From: Pseudomonas sp. Leaf48
Lineage (GTDB): Bacteria > Pseudomonadota > Gammaproteobacteria > Pseudomonadales > Pseudomonadaceae
DNA length: 64,000 bases
Assembly: GCF_001421885.1 (NCBI RefSeq)
Contig: NZ_LMLH01000009.1
Span: 7,918-71,917 of the forward strand
Direction of reading: 5' to 3'
Shown here piece after piece: positions 24,490-33,193 of the stretch; within the stretch, counting starts at the first letter, position 1; each line of letters opens with the position of its first letter. The notes under the pieces were generated by a model. That model was not told where the DNA came from and searched no databases. It saw nothing but the letters and a program-made list of their open reading frames with translations. Both the position numbers and the translations under genes were made by a program.

Positions 24490-26994
24490 TCAACCCTCGC
24501 GCAGGACTGTCAGGGGGCTGGCGTTCAAGGCGCGACGGGTACCGAACACACCGGCACCACCGATCAACACGGCACCGATCAATGGCAGTACCAACAGCCA
24601 CGGATGCGGATGCCACGGCAGGTCAAACGCAAAACGGTAGAGCACCAGGCTCACGACTTCCGAACCCAGTGCCGCCAACAAGCCGCTGACCGCGCCGAGC
24701 AAACCAAACTCGATACGCCGAGCCTTGACCAGTAATTGCCGCTCTGCGCCCAGCGCCCGCAGCAGTGCGCCTTGGCGAATGCGTTCATCCAGCGTCGCCT
24801 GCAAGCCGGAGAACAACACCGCCATCCCCGCCGCCAGTACGAACAACAGCACGTATTCCACCGCCAGAGTGACCTGGGCGAGGATGCTGCGCAATTGCTC
24901 CAGCAACGCTTCGACTTGCAGGATCGTCACTGCCGGAAAACTGCGGGACAGGTCAACGATCTGCTGGTCATGGCCGGCCGCCAGATAAAAACTGGTCAGG
25001 TAGGTCGCCGGCAGGTCCTTCAGGGTGCCGGGCTGGAAGATCATGAAGAAGTTGGGCTGGAAATTGTCCCAGTTGATCTCGCGCAGACTGGTGACTTTCG
25101 CCTCGCGGTTGACTCCGCCGACGGTGAAAATCATATGGTCGCCGAGCTTGAGCTTCAGGCTTTCGGCAACCTTGCCTTCCACCGACACCCCAGGAATATC
25201 GTCGGGTGCCTGATCGCTCCACCATGTGCCCGCGGTGATTTTATTACCCGCGGGGAGGTCCGCCGCCCAGGTCAGGCTCAGGTCGCGCTGGATGGCGCGA
25301 TCACCCGCCGAGTCCTTGCTGACAATGTCCTGCACCGGGTCACCGTTAATGCTGATCAGGCGCCCGGGCACTACCGGGTACAGCGGCGCCGATTGTGCCG
25401 ATACGGCGATCAGTCGATCGGTGAAGGCCTGTTTGTCTGCCGGCAGGATGTTCAAGGCGAAATAATTGGGTGCGTTTTTCGGCAACTGGTTCTGCCAGGT
25501 GTCCAGCAGCTCTCCGCGCAGCAGGGCGATCAGCGCCATCGACAACAGAATCAGGCCGAAGGCCAGGGATTGCCCTGCTGCTGCCAGCGGATGACGCAGT
25601 AATTGACCGAGTCCAAGCCGCCAAGGCAAGGACGCGCGAGCGAGCAGGCGCCGCAGGCTTTTGAGCAGCAGCAACAGCAGTCCGCCCAGCACCAGCGCTG
25701 CAATCACCCCGCCGCCGAGCAGGGCGAAGGTCAGCACCAGGTCCAGGCTCAGGCGCCACATGATCAGCCCGAGGGCGCCCAGTGCCGCGCCGTAGACCAT
25801 CCAGGTGCTGGAAGGAATCGGCAACATGTCGCGACGTAATACCCGCAGGGGTGGAACCCGACCCAGGGCCGCCAGAGGTGGCAAGGCAAAGCCGGCCAGG
25901 GCCACAAGCCCCGTACCGATTCCGGCGAAGGCCGGAAACAGGCCGCCCGGCGGCACATCGGTCGGCAGCAGATCATGCAGCAGGGCGAACAGGCCGAGTT
26001 GCGCCAGCCAGCCAATGGCGGCGCCGCTCAGACTGGCGAGCAGTCCCAGGACGGTCAGCTGTAAACTGAACAGCAGCAGGGTTTCCCGACGGGACAACCC
26101 CAGGCAGCGTAACAACGCACTGGCATCAAAGCGCCGGGTGGCGAAGCGCGTTGCCGACAGCGCCACCGCGACACCGGCCAGCAACACCGCCACCAGACTG
26201 GCCATATTCAGATAACGCTCGGCCTTGCCCAGCGCGCCACCGATCTGCCGGTTGCCATCGCGGGCGTCCTGCAGGCGCTGGTTGGCGGCGAGCCCCGGTT
26301 TGATCAGTTGCCGATAGGTTTCCAGCGCCTGGGCATCGCCGCGCCACAGTTCGCGGTAGCTGACCCGGCTGCCCGGTTGCACCACGCCAGTGGCCTGCAG
26401 GTCACTGAGATTGATCAACACCCGCGGCGTCAGGCTGTAGAAGTTGCCGGCACGGTCCGGCTCGTAGGTCAGCACGCGTGCCAGCTTCAGGGTTTTCATG
26501 CCCACGTCGATGCTGTCGCCGATCTTCAGCTCCAGCGCCGTCAGCAGTCGCGCCTCGACCCAGGCTTCACCGGGTTTCGGTCCACCGCCTGGCTCTTGCG
26601 GGGCAAAAGGGGTGGGGGCACTCTTGAGTTCGCCGCGCAGCGGATAGACGTCGTCGGCCGCCTTGATGCTGGACAGCTGGATGCCGTTGTCGGTGGCGAT
26701 GACACTGGAGAACTCCACCACCTGTGCATGTTCGAGTCCTAGTCCCGTGCCGCTACTGATCTGTTCCGGCCGTGCCGGCGAACTGCCTTCGAGCAACAGG
26801 TCGGCACCGAGGAACTCGGTGGCGCGCAACATCATGGCGCCGTTCAGGCGGGCGCCGAAGTAGCCGATGGCAGTACTGGCGGCTACGGCCACCAGCAGGG
26901 CGAAAAACAACACGCGCAACTCACCGGCGCGGGCGTCGCGCAATAACTGGCGGATGGCGAGACTGAACAGGCGCAACAGCGGCATGCGTACCAT
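24490..26994 (-). CDS. ABC transporter permease, FtsX/YbbP-like
   Basis: This 834-residue membrane protein has one N-terminal helix (about 28-48), a large periplasmic domain, three helices near 265-400, further helices in the middle, a second periplasmic domain and a C-terminal trio of helices with FtsX-like blocks ([18 protein letters not shown]). This is the YbbP-type permease that partners a YbbA-type ATPase; relatives act in lipoprotein or macrolide export. The start ATG at 26994 overlaps the ATPase stop (TGATG) and follows GGAG, so the pair is translationally coupled. The substrate is unknown. Confidence 0.87.
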   Translation of the reverse strand: MVRMPLLRLFSLAIRQLLRDARAGELRVLFFALLVAVAASTAIGYFGARLNGAMMLRATEFLGADLLLEGSSPARPEQISSGTGLGLEHAQVVEFSSVIATDNGIQLSSIKAADDVYPLRGELKSAPTPFAPQEPGGGPKPGEAWVEARLLTALELKIGDSIDVGMKTLKLARVLTYEPDRAGNFYSLTPRVLINLSDLQATGVVQPGSRVSYRELWRGDAQALETYRQLIKPGLAANQRLQDARDGNRQIGGALGKAERYLNMASLVAVLLAGVAVALSATRFATRRFDASALLRCLGLSRRETLLLFSLQLTVLGLLASLSGAAIGWLAQLGLFALLHDLLPTDVPPGGLFPAFAGIGTGLVALAGFALPPLAALGRVPPLRVLRRDMLPIPSSTWMVYGAALGALGLIMWRLSLDLVLTFALLGGGVIAALVLGGLLLLLLKSLRRLLARASLPWRLGLGQLLRHPLAAAGQSLAFGLILLSMALIALLRGELLDTWQNQLPKNAPNYFALNILPADKQAFTDRLIAVSAQSAPLYPVVPGRLISINGDPVQDIVSKDSAGDRAIQRDLSLTWAADLPAGNKITAGTWWSDQAPDDIPGVSVEGKVAESLKLKLGDHMIFTVGGVNREAKVTSLREINWDNFQPNFFMIFQPGTLKDLPATYLTSFYLAAGHDQQIVDLSRSFPAVTILQVEALLEQLRSILAQVTLAVEYVLLFVLAAGMAVLFSGLQATLDERIRQGALLRALGAERQLLVKARRIEFGLLGAVSGLLAALGSEVVSLVLYRFAFDLPWHPHPWLLVLPLIGAVLIGGAGVFGTRRALNASPLTVLREG

Positions 26995-27677
26995 CAAGGC
27001 TCCAGAGGGGCGACCAGCAGGCCGGCTTCAAGACGGATCAGGCGCCGGCAGCGATGGGCCAGGCGTTCGTCGTGGGTCACCAGCACCAGGGTCGTGCCGC
27101 GCTCTTTGTTGAGTTCGAACAGCAGGTCGCTGATGCGCTCGCCCGTATGGCTGTCGAGGTTGCCGGTGGGCTCGTCGGCGAACAGCACGTCGGGTTCGGC
27201 AGCAAACGCACGGGCAATCGCCACGCGTTGCTGCTCACCACCGGATAGTTGGCGAGGCGAGTGAGTCAGGCGTTGGCCAAGGCCCACCCGCTGCAGCAAT
27301 TGGGTGGCGCGTTCACGGGCATCTTTGCGCCCGTCGAGCTCAAGCGGCAGCATGACGTTTTCCAGGGCGTTGAGACTGTCGAGCAGCTGGAACGACTGGA
27401 AGACAAATCCCACATGCTCGGCACGAATGCGAGCGCGCTGGTCTTCATCGAGGTTGCTCAGGCCTTGCCCGGCGAGGGTGACCTCACCGCTGCTCGGCAG
27501 GTCGAGGCCGGCCAGCAGGCCCAGCAGGGTAGATTTGCCGGAACCGGAAGCGCCGACGATGGCCAGGCTGTCGCCCTTGTTCAGTTCCAGGCTGAGTTCG
27601 TGCAGGATGGTCAGTTCACCTTCCGCGCTGGGGACCACTTTGCTAAGGTTCTTCGCGGTGAGAATGCTTGCGTCCAT
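26994..27677 (-). CDS. ABC transporter ATP-binding protein, YbbA-like
   Basis: This 227-residue ATPase has Walker [10 protein letters not shown], the Q-loop FVFQSFQLL, signature LSGGEQQR, Walker [13 protein letters not shown] and switch His in VLVTHDE. It matches the LolD/MacB/YbbA subgroup. ATG 27677 is chosen; the frame is open much further upstream, but that part lies antisense to the esterase gene. The divergent esterase start is only 10 bp away, so promoters of each gene must lie within the other. It is coupled to the permease gene. Confidence 0.92.
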   Translation of the reverse strand: MDASILTAKNLSKVVPSAEGELTILHELSLELNKGDSLAIVGASGSGKSTLLGLLAGLDLPSSGEVTLAGQGLSNLDEDQRARIRAEHVGFVFQSFQLLDSLNALENVMLPLELDGRKDARERATQLLQRVGLGQRLTHSPRQLSGGEQQRVAIARAFAAEPDVLFADEPTGNLDSHTGERISDLLFELNKERGTTLVLVTHDERLAHRCRRLIRLEAGLLVAPLEP

Positions 27678-27687
27678 GGAGAATCCG

Positions 27688-28293
27688 ATGCGTGTGTGGT
27701 TTTTGAGTGCCGGCCTGGCCTTGATGTGCATGGCCCAGAACGCAGCGGCCGGTACTGTGCTGATCGTTGGCGATAGTATCAGCGCCGGTTTCGGGCTGGA
27801 TACCCGGTTGGGGTGGGTGTCGTTGCTGGAGCAACGGCTCAAAGGGGAAGGTTTTGACGATAAAGTGATCAATGCCTCCATCAGTGGTGACACCAGTGCA
27901 GGAGGCCAGGCGCGCCTGCCTGCGCTGCTTGCAGAGCATAAGCCTGAGGTGGTGATCCTCGAGTTGGGTGGCAACGATGGTCTGCGCGGGCTGTTGCCAA
28001 CACAATTGCAACAAAACCTTGCGTCGATGATCGACAGCTCCCAAGCCAGCGGTGCCAGGGTGCTGTTGCTCGGCATGCAATTGCCGCCCAATTACGGCGC
28101 CCGCTACACCACAGCCTTCGCCGAGGTCTACAGCAATCTGGCTGAGGAGAAAAAAGTCCCGCTGGTGCCATTTTTCCTTGAAGGTGTGGGCGGTCATCCG
28201 GACCTGATGCAGGCCGATGGCATACACCCGGCGGCCGGGGCCCAGAGCAAATTGCTGGATAATGTCTGGCCCATCCTAAAACCGCTGTTATGA
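27688..28293 (+). CDS. tesA: TesA-like arylesterase / SGNH hydrolase
   Basis: This 201-residue periplasmic GDSL esterase has a signal peptide (MRVWFLSAGLALMCMAQNAAA) and then the four SGNH blocks: GDSISAGFG (nucleophile Ser), NASISGDTS (oxyanion Gly), LELGGNDGLRG (Asn) and DGIHPAAGAQ (catalytic Asp and His). Characterised relatives hydrolyse thioesters and aryl esters (acyl-CoA thioesterase I / lysophospholipase L1). The Shine-Dalgarno GGAG overlaps the start codon of the divergent ABC gene. Confidence 0.92.
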   Translation: MRVWFLSAGLALMCMAQNAAAGTVLIVGDSISAGFGLDTRLGWVSLLEQRLKGEGFDDKVINASISGDTSAGGQARLPALLAEHKPEVVILELGGNDGLRGLLPTQLQQNLASMIDSSQASGARVLLLGMQLPPNYGARYTTAFAEVYSNLAEEKKVPLVPFFLEGVGGHPDLMQADGIHPAAGAQSKLLDNVWPILKPLL

Positions 28294-28349
28294 CTCTTTT
28301 CTAGGCGCGGGCTTTCGGCTAAGGTGGCGCCCCCGATTTGGAGCCCCCG

Positions 28350-28643
28350 ATGCCGCGTCCCGCCTGGTCACTTTTTGCCTATCAACTGATCGAGCCTGAC
28401 GAGCAGCTGGATCTGTTCGCCTGCCAGGAAGTGCGGGTGCATCTGGTGACCCGTCAACTGGAGTTGGGCGGCTCGGCAGACCGGACCTTGTGCGGCAGCC
28501 TGTTGCCGGCACAGCCCCGCTGGTCTAGCGTCGATCGTCGGGTGTTCCAGGATCAGCGCCTGTGTTCGCTGTGCCGCGCCATCCTCGAGTCGCAGAAGCG
28601 CGGCACCTCGCCCATCTGGCCGGAACTGCGGTTCGAGTTGTGA
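28350..28643 (+). CDS. conserved hypothetical protein with CxxC
   Basis: This 97-residue soluble protein starts MPRPAWSLFAYQLIEPDEQLDLFACQEVRVHL, includes LCGSLLPAQPRWSSVDRRVFQ and ends with a LCSLCRAILES motif that could bind metal. No family of known function is recognised. The start follows TTTGGAGCC; a start 12 bases upstream is possible. It lies between the esterase and the L,D-transpeptidase, in the same direction. Confidence 0.65.
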   Translation: MPRPAWSLFAYQLIEPDEQLDLFACQEVRVHLVTRQLELGGSADRTLCGSLLPAQPRWSSVDRRVFQDQRLCSLCRAILESQKRGTSPIWPELRFEL

Positions 28644-28744
28644 AGCAGCAACGTTAGCTTACTATCGGCCAACTCCCCGAATCACTGGGCAGCGGTGTAC
28701 AATCTCGCGCCTATACCCTCTGTTGATCACGAAGGATTTTCCGG

Positions 28745-29716
28745 ATGTTGCCGCGCTTTCCTGCCGTCACCCGCTGCCTGACTCTTGCTGCCCTGTTTGT
28801 GGCCGGCCCAGTTGCAGCATTGGAGCTTCCCCTGCCACCGCCCGGCGAAGACATCATTGGCCAGGTCCAGGTGATAAAGGCCAAGTACGAAGACACCTTC
28901 GCCGACCTCGGTACCGCTTACGACCTGGGCTACACGGAAATGGTTGCGGCCAACCCGGGCGTCGATGCATGGTTGCCGGGTGCCGGCACCGAAATCATTC
29001 TGCCGACCCGTTTCATCCTGCCGCCGGGACCGCGTGAAGGCATTGTGATCAACCTGGCCGAATACCGCCTCTACTACTACCCGAAAGGCCGGAACGTGGT
29101 GTACACCTTCCCGCTGGGTATCGGTCGTGAGGGCTGGGGCTCGCCGATTGCCCATACCAGCATCACCGCGAAGACACCGAACCCGACCTGGACCCCTCCA
29201 GCGTCGATCAAGGCCGAGCACGCCGCCGACGGTGATCCGCTGCCCAACGTGGTGCCGGCAGGCCCGGACAACCCGCTGGGGCCGTTCAAGTTCACATTGG
29301 GCACACCGGGCTACCTGATCCACGGTTCGAACAAGAAGTTTGGCATCGGCATGCGCACCAGCCATGGCTGCTTCCGCATGTTCAACAACAACGTGCTGGA
29401 AATGGCCGGCATGGTGCCGGTGGGGACGTCGGTGCGGATCATCAATGACCCGTACAAGTTCGGCATGAGTGGCGGCAAGGTTTATCTGGAAGCGCACACG
29501 CCGCTGGACGACAAGGGCAACCCTTCGGTGGTCGACAAGCACACCGCGGTGATCAACGCGATGCTCAAGCGTGAAGACATCACCAACAACCTGCGCATGA
29601 ACTGGGATGTGGTGCGTGATGTGGTTGCGGCTGAAGACGGTCTGCCGGTGGAAATCGCGGTACCGGGGACGGCTGCGCCGATGGTGTCGAGCACGCCGCT
29701 CGACCTGCAGCAGTAA
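28745..29716 (+). CDS. L,D-transpeptidase (YkuD/ErfK family)
   Basis: This 323-residue periplasmic enzyme would crosslink peptidoglycan or attach lipoprotein to it. It has a signal peptide (cleavage near VAALE, about residue 26) and a LysM-like segment (about 40-85, DTFADLGTAYDLGYTEMVAANPG). The YkuD domain follows (about 97-235) with catalytic Cys209 in SHGCFRM, preceded by IHGSNKKFGIGMRT. The architecture matches E. coli ErfK/YbiS, which link Braun lipoprotein. The next gene on the other strand is oprI, an Lpp-like lipoprotein, which makes a functional link plausible but unproven. A strong terminator follows. Confidence 0.9.
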   Translation: MLPRFPAVTRCLTLAALFVAGPVAALELPLPPPGEDIIGQVQVIKAKYEDTFADLGTAYDLGYTEMVAANPGVDAWLPGAGTEIILPTRFILPPGPREGIVINLAEYRLYYYPKGRNVVYTFPLGIGREGWGSPIAHTSITAKTPNPTWTPPASIKAEHAADGDPLPNVVPAGPDNPLGPFKFTLGTPGYLIHGSNKKFGIGMRTSHGCFRMFNNNVLEMAGMVPVGTSVRIINDPYKFGMSGGKVYLEAHTPLDDKGNPSVVDKHTAVINAMLKREDITNNLRMNWDVVRDVVAAEDGLPVEIAVPGTAAPMVSSTPLDLQQ

Positions 29717-29729
29717 CGCCTGCAAAGAG

Positions 29730-29763
29730 CCCGCCGGCGCTGACTGCGCCGGCGGGTTTTTTA
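29730..29763 (+). terminator. intrinsic terminator of the L,D-transpeptidase gene
   Basis: CCCGCCGGCGC (29730-29740) pairs with GCGCCGGCGGG (29746-29756) around TGACT, followed by six Ts. Confidence 0.92.
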
Positions 29764-29784
29764 TTGCCTGGAGGAAACGCCGGG

Positions 29785-29820
29785 CAATAAAAAAGCCGAC
29801 CCAAAAAATGGGTCGGCTTG
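29785..29820 (-). terminator. intrinsic terminator of oprI
   Basis: On the minus strand AAGCCGACCC-ATTTTTT-GGGTCGGCTT is followed by a T-rich tract. It sits 21 bp beyond the oprI stop. Confidence 0.92.
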
Positions 29821-29840
29821 ATAACAATCCCGAAGGATTA

Positions 29841-30092
29841 TTACTTGCGGCTAGCTTTGTCCAGCATGCGCAGAGCACGCTCGTTAGCTTCGTCAGCAGT
29901 CTGTTGTGCTTTTTGAGCAGCAGCCAGAGCTTCATCAGCTTTACGGTAAGCTTCGTCTGCACGAGCCTGGGAGCGAGCAGCTGCGTCTTCAGTAGCGGTC
30001 AGACGTGCTTCAGTTTCTTTGGATGTGCTGCTGCAACCGGTAGCCAGAACTGCGGCCAGAGCCAGAGCAGAGAATTTCAGAACGTTGTTCAT
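29841..30092 (-). CDS. oprI: major outer membrane lipoprotein OprI
   Basis: This 83-residue Lpp-like lipoprotein has a signal peptide with lipobox LATGC (Cys at about residue 20). The mature part is a continuous Ala/Glu/Arg helix with heptad character ([23 protein letters not shown]...), ending in MLDKASRK with a C-terminal Lys for possible covalent attachment to peptidoglycan. It is one of the most abundant Pseudomonas proteins. ATG 30092 follows AAGGGGAACACG. It is transcribed alone and ends in a strong terminator. Confidence 0.96.
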   Translation of the reverse strand: MNNVLKFSALALAAVLATGCSSTSKETEARLTATEDAAARSQARADEAYRKADEALAAAQKAQQTADEANERALRMLDKASRK

Positions 30093-30732
30093 CGTGTTCC
30101 CCTTCAAGGACTTTCTATTAAGTGACTGTCTCCTCAGAGTGAGGAAATAGCCGGCGTACATACTACCCATTACTTGTAGTAAGTAAAACTGACGTGAAGC
30201 AAGAAGCATAAAAAATTGTAGGCGTTGATTCTTTTTCGAGCAACTTTTAACGACATTGTATAAAAAATATCCAGCTACAAGCCCCGATCCTGAGCGCGCC
30301 GCAACGGAAAAGTTCCCTGTTTACGGGCTCTTTTTGCCGACCTTGGCTAAAGGCAGTCTATATGGATTCGTTTACACTTTTATTCGGATTTTGCGCGGTG
30401 CGTCCCATATCTTTCACCATGTTCAGGTGACTTTAACAAAGGGCGTTCGTCTCAAGTCTCAACATCCGGCAATGTTCAGGCTCTCGACCTTGGGGGGATC
30501 TACGGTCGAGCCCTTCCTGCGTGACCTGGGGCAGCACCCGCCAACCTGTGTGATGACGAGCGTACCTTGAGCATTTCTGCCAATGGTGCCTACTATTTGT
30601 ACGTGCTCGGTAACGCGAGATCGGTGCAGCTCTTCTCGGTGTCCATTCTGGCACGGGGTGGCGTAGATGTTCCTTCGCCGGAAAAACATCGGTAAGGTAG
30701 GGGTCGGAAATCCAGACCCGCGAGGAGTAGTG
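30093..30732. other. 640-bp region between oprI and the GNAT gene without recognised genes
   Basis: The left part carries the oprI leader and promoter; an AT-rich zone at about 30170-30270 contains the inverted repeat TTACTT-GTAGT-AAGTAA (30170-30186). The right part (about 30428-30720) is GC-richer and shows structure on the plus strand: GGCTCTCGACC (30479-30489) pairs with GGTCGAGCC (30504-30512), and GGGTC pairs with GACCC (30701-30719) just before the GNAT ribosome site. Overlapping frames on both strands have no recognisable homology. It could hold a small RNA or a long leader. Confidence 0.4.
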
Positions 30733-31020
30733 ATGAGCGAGGCGTTGTCCATCCACCATGACCAGGCTGGTCATCAGTTCGAGACCAATGTGGACGGTCA
30801 TCGTGCCTATCTGACCTATATGGATCTGGGGAAGCAGACCCTGGATATCTATCGAACCTTCGTGCCCAACGCATTGCGTGGTCGCGGCATTGCGGCGGCA
30901 CTGACCGAGCAGGCTCTGCAGTACGCCGAGGAAATGGGTTACACCGTCATTCCATCGTGCTCCTACGTCGAACGCTACATGGAACGTCATCAGCGCCATG
31001 CCGCCAAGCTGAGCCAGTGA
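30733..31020 (+). CDS. GNAT family N-acetyltransferase, YjdJ-like
   Basis: This 95-residue minimal acetyltransferase has YLTYMDLGKQTLDIYRTFVPNALRGRGIAAALTEQALQYAE, where RGRGIA is the acetyl-CoA pyrophosphate-binding motif A. It ends with VIPSCSYVERYM, typical of the short YjdJ/GNAT group. ATG 30733 follows GAGGAG; the frame is open upstream but lacks a better start. The substrate is unknown. The 3' side shares a bidirectional terminator with aroG. Confidence 0.8.
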   Translation: MSEALSIHHDQAGHQFETNVDGHRAYLTYMDLGKQTLDIYRTFVPNALRGRGIAAALTEQALQYAEEMGYTVIPSCSYVERYMERHQRHAAKLSQ

Positions 31021-31043
31021 GCTTCAGTAAAACGAACGCATAA

Positions 31044-31074
31044 AAAAACGCCGGGTTCAGCCCGGCGTTTTTTT
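31044..31074. terminator. bidirectional intrinsic terminator between GNAT and aroG genes
   Basis: AAAAACGCCGGG-TTCAG-CCCGGCGTTTTT has A residues on one side and T residues on the other, so it can stop both convergent transcripts. Confidence 0.92.
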
Positions 31075-31105
31075 GTCTGCGTTTTTGGTGCGGCCAAACA
31101 GGCGA

Positions 31106-32182
31106 TCAGGTGCGAGCGCGCTTGGGCAGCACATCCTTGAGCTTGGCATGCATGCTGCGCAAGGTGTTCTCTGTGGCGGTCCAGTCGATGCAGGCATCGG
31201 TGATCGACACGCCGTATTGCAGATCGGCGAGGTCTTTCGGGATTGCCTGGCAGCCCCAGTTCAGATGGCTTTCAACCATCAGGCCGATGATCGATTGGTT
31301 GCCTTCGAGGATCTGGTTGGCAACGTTCTCCATCACCAGCGGTTGCAGGGCCGGGTCTTTGTTGGAGTTGGCGTGGCTGCAATCGACCATGATGTTGGGC
31401 TTGATCTTCGCTTTGTTCAGCGCCTGTTCGCACAGCGCAACGCTCACCGAGTCATAGTTCGGCTTGCCGTTGCCGCCGCGCAGCACAACGTGACCGTAGG
31501 CATTGCCCTTGGTGGTGACGATCGATACGCCACCTTCCTGGTTGATGCCCAGGAAGCGGTGCGGGCTGGAAACCGACTGCAGGGCGTTGATCGCAACGGT
31601 GAGGCCGCCGTCGGTGCCGTTCTTGAAGCCGACCGCCGAGGACAGGCCGGAAGCCATCTCACGGTGGGTCTGGGATTCGGTCGTACGAGCGCCGATGGCC
31701 GACCAGCTGATCAGGTCCTGCAGGTATTGCGGGGAGATCGGGTCGAGGGCTTCGGTGGCGGTCGGCAGGCCCATTTCGGCCAGGTCCAGCAGCAATTGGC
31801 GACCAATGTGCAAGCCATCCTGAATCTTGAACGAGTCGTCCAGATACGGGTCGTTGATCAAGCCTTTCCAGCCCACGGTGGTTCGTGGTTTCTCGAAATA
31901 CACGCGCATGACCAGATACAGGGTATCGGACACTTCTGCCGCGAGCACTTTGAGGCGCTCGGCGTACTCGTGCGCCGCCTTGATGTCGTGGATCGAGCAA
32001 GGCCCGATGACGACGAACAGGCGGTGGTCGGTACCATCGAGAATGTTGCGAATGACTTCGCGGCCCTTGGTGACGGTGCGCAGGGCTGCGTCGCTCAGGG
32101 GGATATCGCGCTTGAGCTGATCTGGAGTGATCAGTGTCTCGTTGGAGGCGACGTTTAGGTCGTTGATCGGTAAATCAGCCAT
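31106..32182 (-). CDS. aroG: class I DAHP synthase
   Basis: This 358-residue 3-deoxy-7-phosphoheptulonate synthase condenses PEP with erythrose-4-phosphate, the first step of the shikimate pathway. It belongs to the AroFGH class I type: VVIGPCSIHD (metal-binding Cys), RVYFEKPRTTVGWKG (PEP-binding Arg/Lys), SWSAIGARTTESQTHREM and VDCSHANSNKD (metal His). Which amino acid inhibits it (Tyr, Phe or Trp) is not decided here. A class II enzyme is also encoded in the window at 45.8-47.2 kb. Confidence 0.94.
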   Translation of the reverse strand: MADLPINDLNVASNETLITPDQLKRDIPLSDAALRTVTKGREVIRNILDGTDHRLFVVIGPCSIHDIKAAHEYAERLKVLAAEVSDTLYLVMRVYFEKPRTTVGWKGLINDPYLDDSFKIQDGLHIGRQLLLDLAEMGLPTATEALDPISPQYLQDLISWSAIGARTTESQTHREMASGLSSAVGFKNGTDGGLTVAINALQSVSSPHRFLGINQEGGVSIVTTKGNAYGHVVLRGGNGKPNYDSVSVALCEQALNKAKIKPNIMVDCSHANSNKDPALQPLVMENVANQILEGNQSIIGLMVESHLNWGCQAIPKDLADLQYGVSITDACIDWTATENTLRSMHAKLKDVLPKRART

Positions 32183-32364
32183 CGTTTACTCGTCAGGTCA
32201 CGGGTGCGGCCGCCAGCGAACCCGCGCGGCGGAGCACAGCAAATTAAGCGCGTCGGGGAGCCGAACCTTAGCGCGTTACACCGTGGCTCGACAATGGGCA
32301 GACGCGGGTTTGGAGGGCATTCTCAAACAGTTTTCCCCTCGTGCCGGGGAAAACGAGAATGTTT

Positions 32365-32841
32365 CTAATCCAGCGCAGGTTGGGCAAATGCCTTGTGCAC
32401 CGATTCGTGGGAGAATTCGTTGGCATGTTCCTGCACCCATTCGAGGGCCAGGGCCTGAATACCCTGCAGGTCGTCGTGGCTGTCATGCAGGCGACAGTAG
32501 CGCTCAATCTGGCAGACTTGCTCGCCCATTCGGGCGCTAAACAGTGTCTGTTCGTCGACAAAGGCAATACCGACCAGATAACCGCGCTTGCGTCGCAGGC
32601 ACCAGGCGACATACCCCAGATAACGCATGTCCGGATTCAGGGTTGGCATGCGCACTTCCAGCGCCGTACCGTGGCGCCATGCACGGTGATAATTGCAAGC
32701 CATGCCCCCCAGGCTGATAGTGTGCAGCTGTTGCCGCGAGATGCATTCGGGTTTGAGCAAGGTCAATTCGACGGGTATATCGTCAGGATGAGGAAGAAAA
32801 CGTCCCATGAGCACGGACTCCATGTGTCGGTCATCTGACAT
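32365..32841 (-). CDS. PilZ domain protein
   Basis: The protein is up to 158 residues. A PilZ-like beta-barrel is suggested by ISRQQLHTISLGGMACNYHRAWRHGTALEVRMP, where the SLGG part fits the D/NxSxxG switch. The canonical RxxxR is less clear, so c-di-GMP binding is uncertain. Two starts are plausible: 32841 (GGGGA six bases upstream) and 32808 (MGRFLPHPDD, with GGAG nine bases upstream and the more usual N-terminus). With the longer form the 5' end overlaps the divergent thioredoxin-like gene by 35 bp. Confidence 0.7.
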   Translation of the reverse strand: MSDDRHMESVLMGRFLPHPDDIPVELTLLKPECISRQQLHTISLGGMACNYHRAWRHGTALEVRMPTLNPDMRYLGYVAWCLRRKRGYLVGIAFVDEQTLFSARMGEQVCQIERYCRLHDSHDDLQGIQALALEWVQEHANEFSHESVHKAFAQPALD

Positions 32842-33193
32842 TGTTTTCCCCAGTATAGTGGTCGAATCGGAACTGACCGATTTCGACGCCGACCAACGGC
32901 TGCTGGCGATGAGCGGTGTTTCGCTGGTTGTGTTTACCAGCGTTGGCTGCGCCAGTTGCCGTTATGCCCGCGAGCAACTGCCCGGACTCGAACTGGCGGT
33001 CGATCGACTGTGCTGGATCGATGCCGGAAACAACGGCGGCCTGGTCGAGCGTTATTCGGTTTTTCACTTGCCGGCACTGTTTGTCGTGCGTGACGGTGAG
33101 TTTTATGGGGCATTGCAATCGCGCCTGACCCGTATCGAGCTGAATGCAGCCTTGGGCCAGGCGTTGGGTGGAACAGCAGAGGAGTTGCCATGA
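32807..33193 (+). CDS. thioredoxin family protein
   Basis: This 128-residue protein has a thioredoxin-like fold: LVVFTSVGCASCRYAREQLPGLELA with a CASC redox motif, then CWIDAGNNGGLVERYSVFHLPALFVVRDGEFYGAL where HLP fits the cis-proline loop. No signal peptide is seen, so it is cytoplasmic. The stop overlaps the start of the following PanE-like gene by 4 bp (ATGA), so the two are translationally coupled. The 5' end overlaps that of the divergent PilZ gene. Confidence 0.78.
   Translation: MSTDSMCRSSDIVFPSIVVESELTDFDADQRLLAMSGVSLVVFTSVGCASCRYAREQLPGLELAVDRLCWIDAGNNGGLVERYSVFHLPALFVVRDGEFYGALQSRLTRIELNAALGQALGGTAEELP

Noticed and set aside
26994..28091. Longer ABC ATPase frame starting at 28091
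   Set aside because: The upstream part is antisense to the TesA-like gene; the ATPase domain starts normally at 27677.
30433..30999. 188-codon minus-strand frame opposite the GNAT gene
   Set aside because: Covers the antisense of a supported GNAT domain and an unexplained region, with no recognisable motifs or ribosome site.
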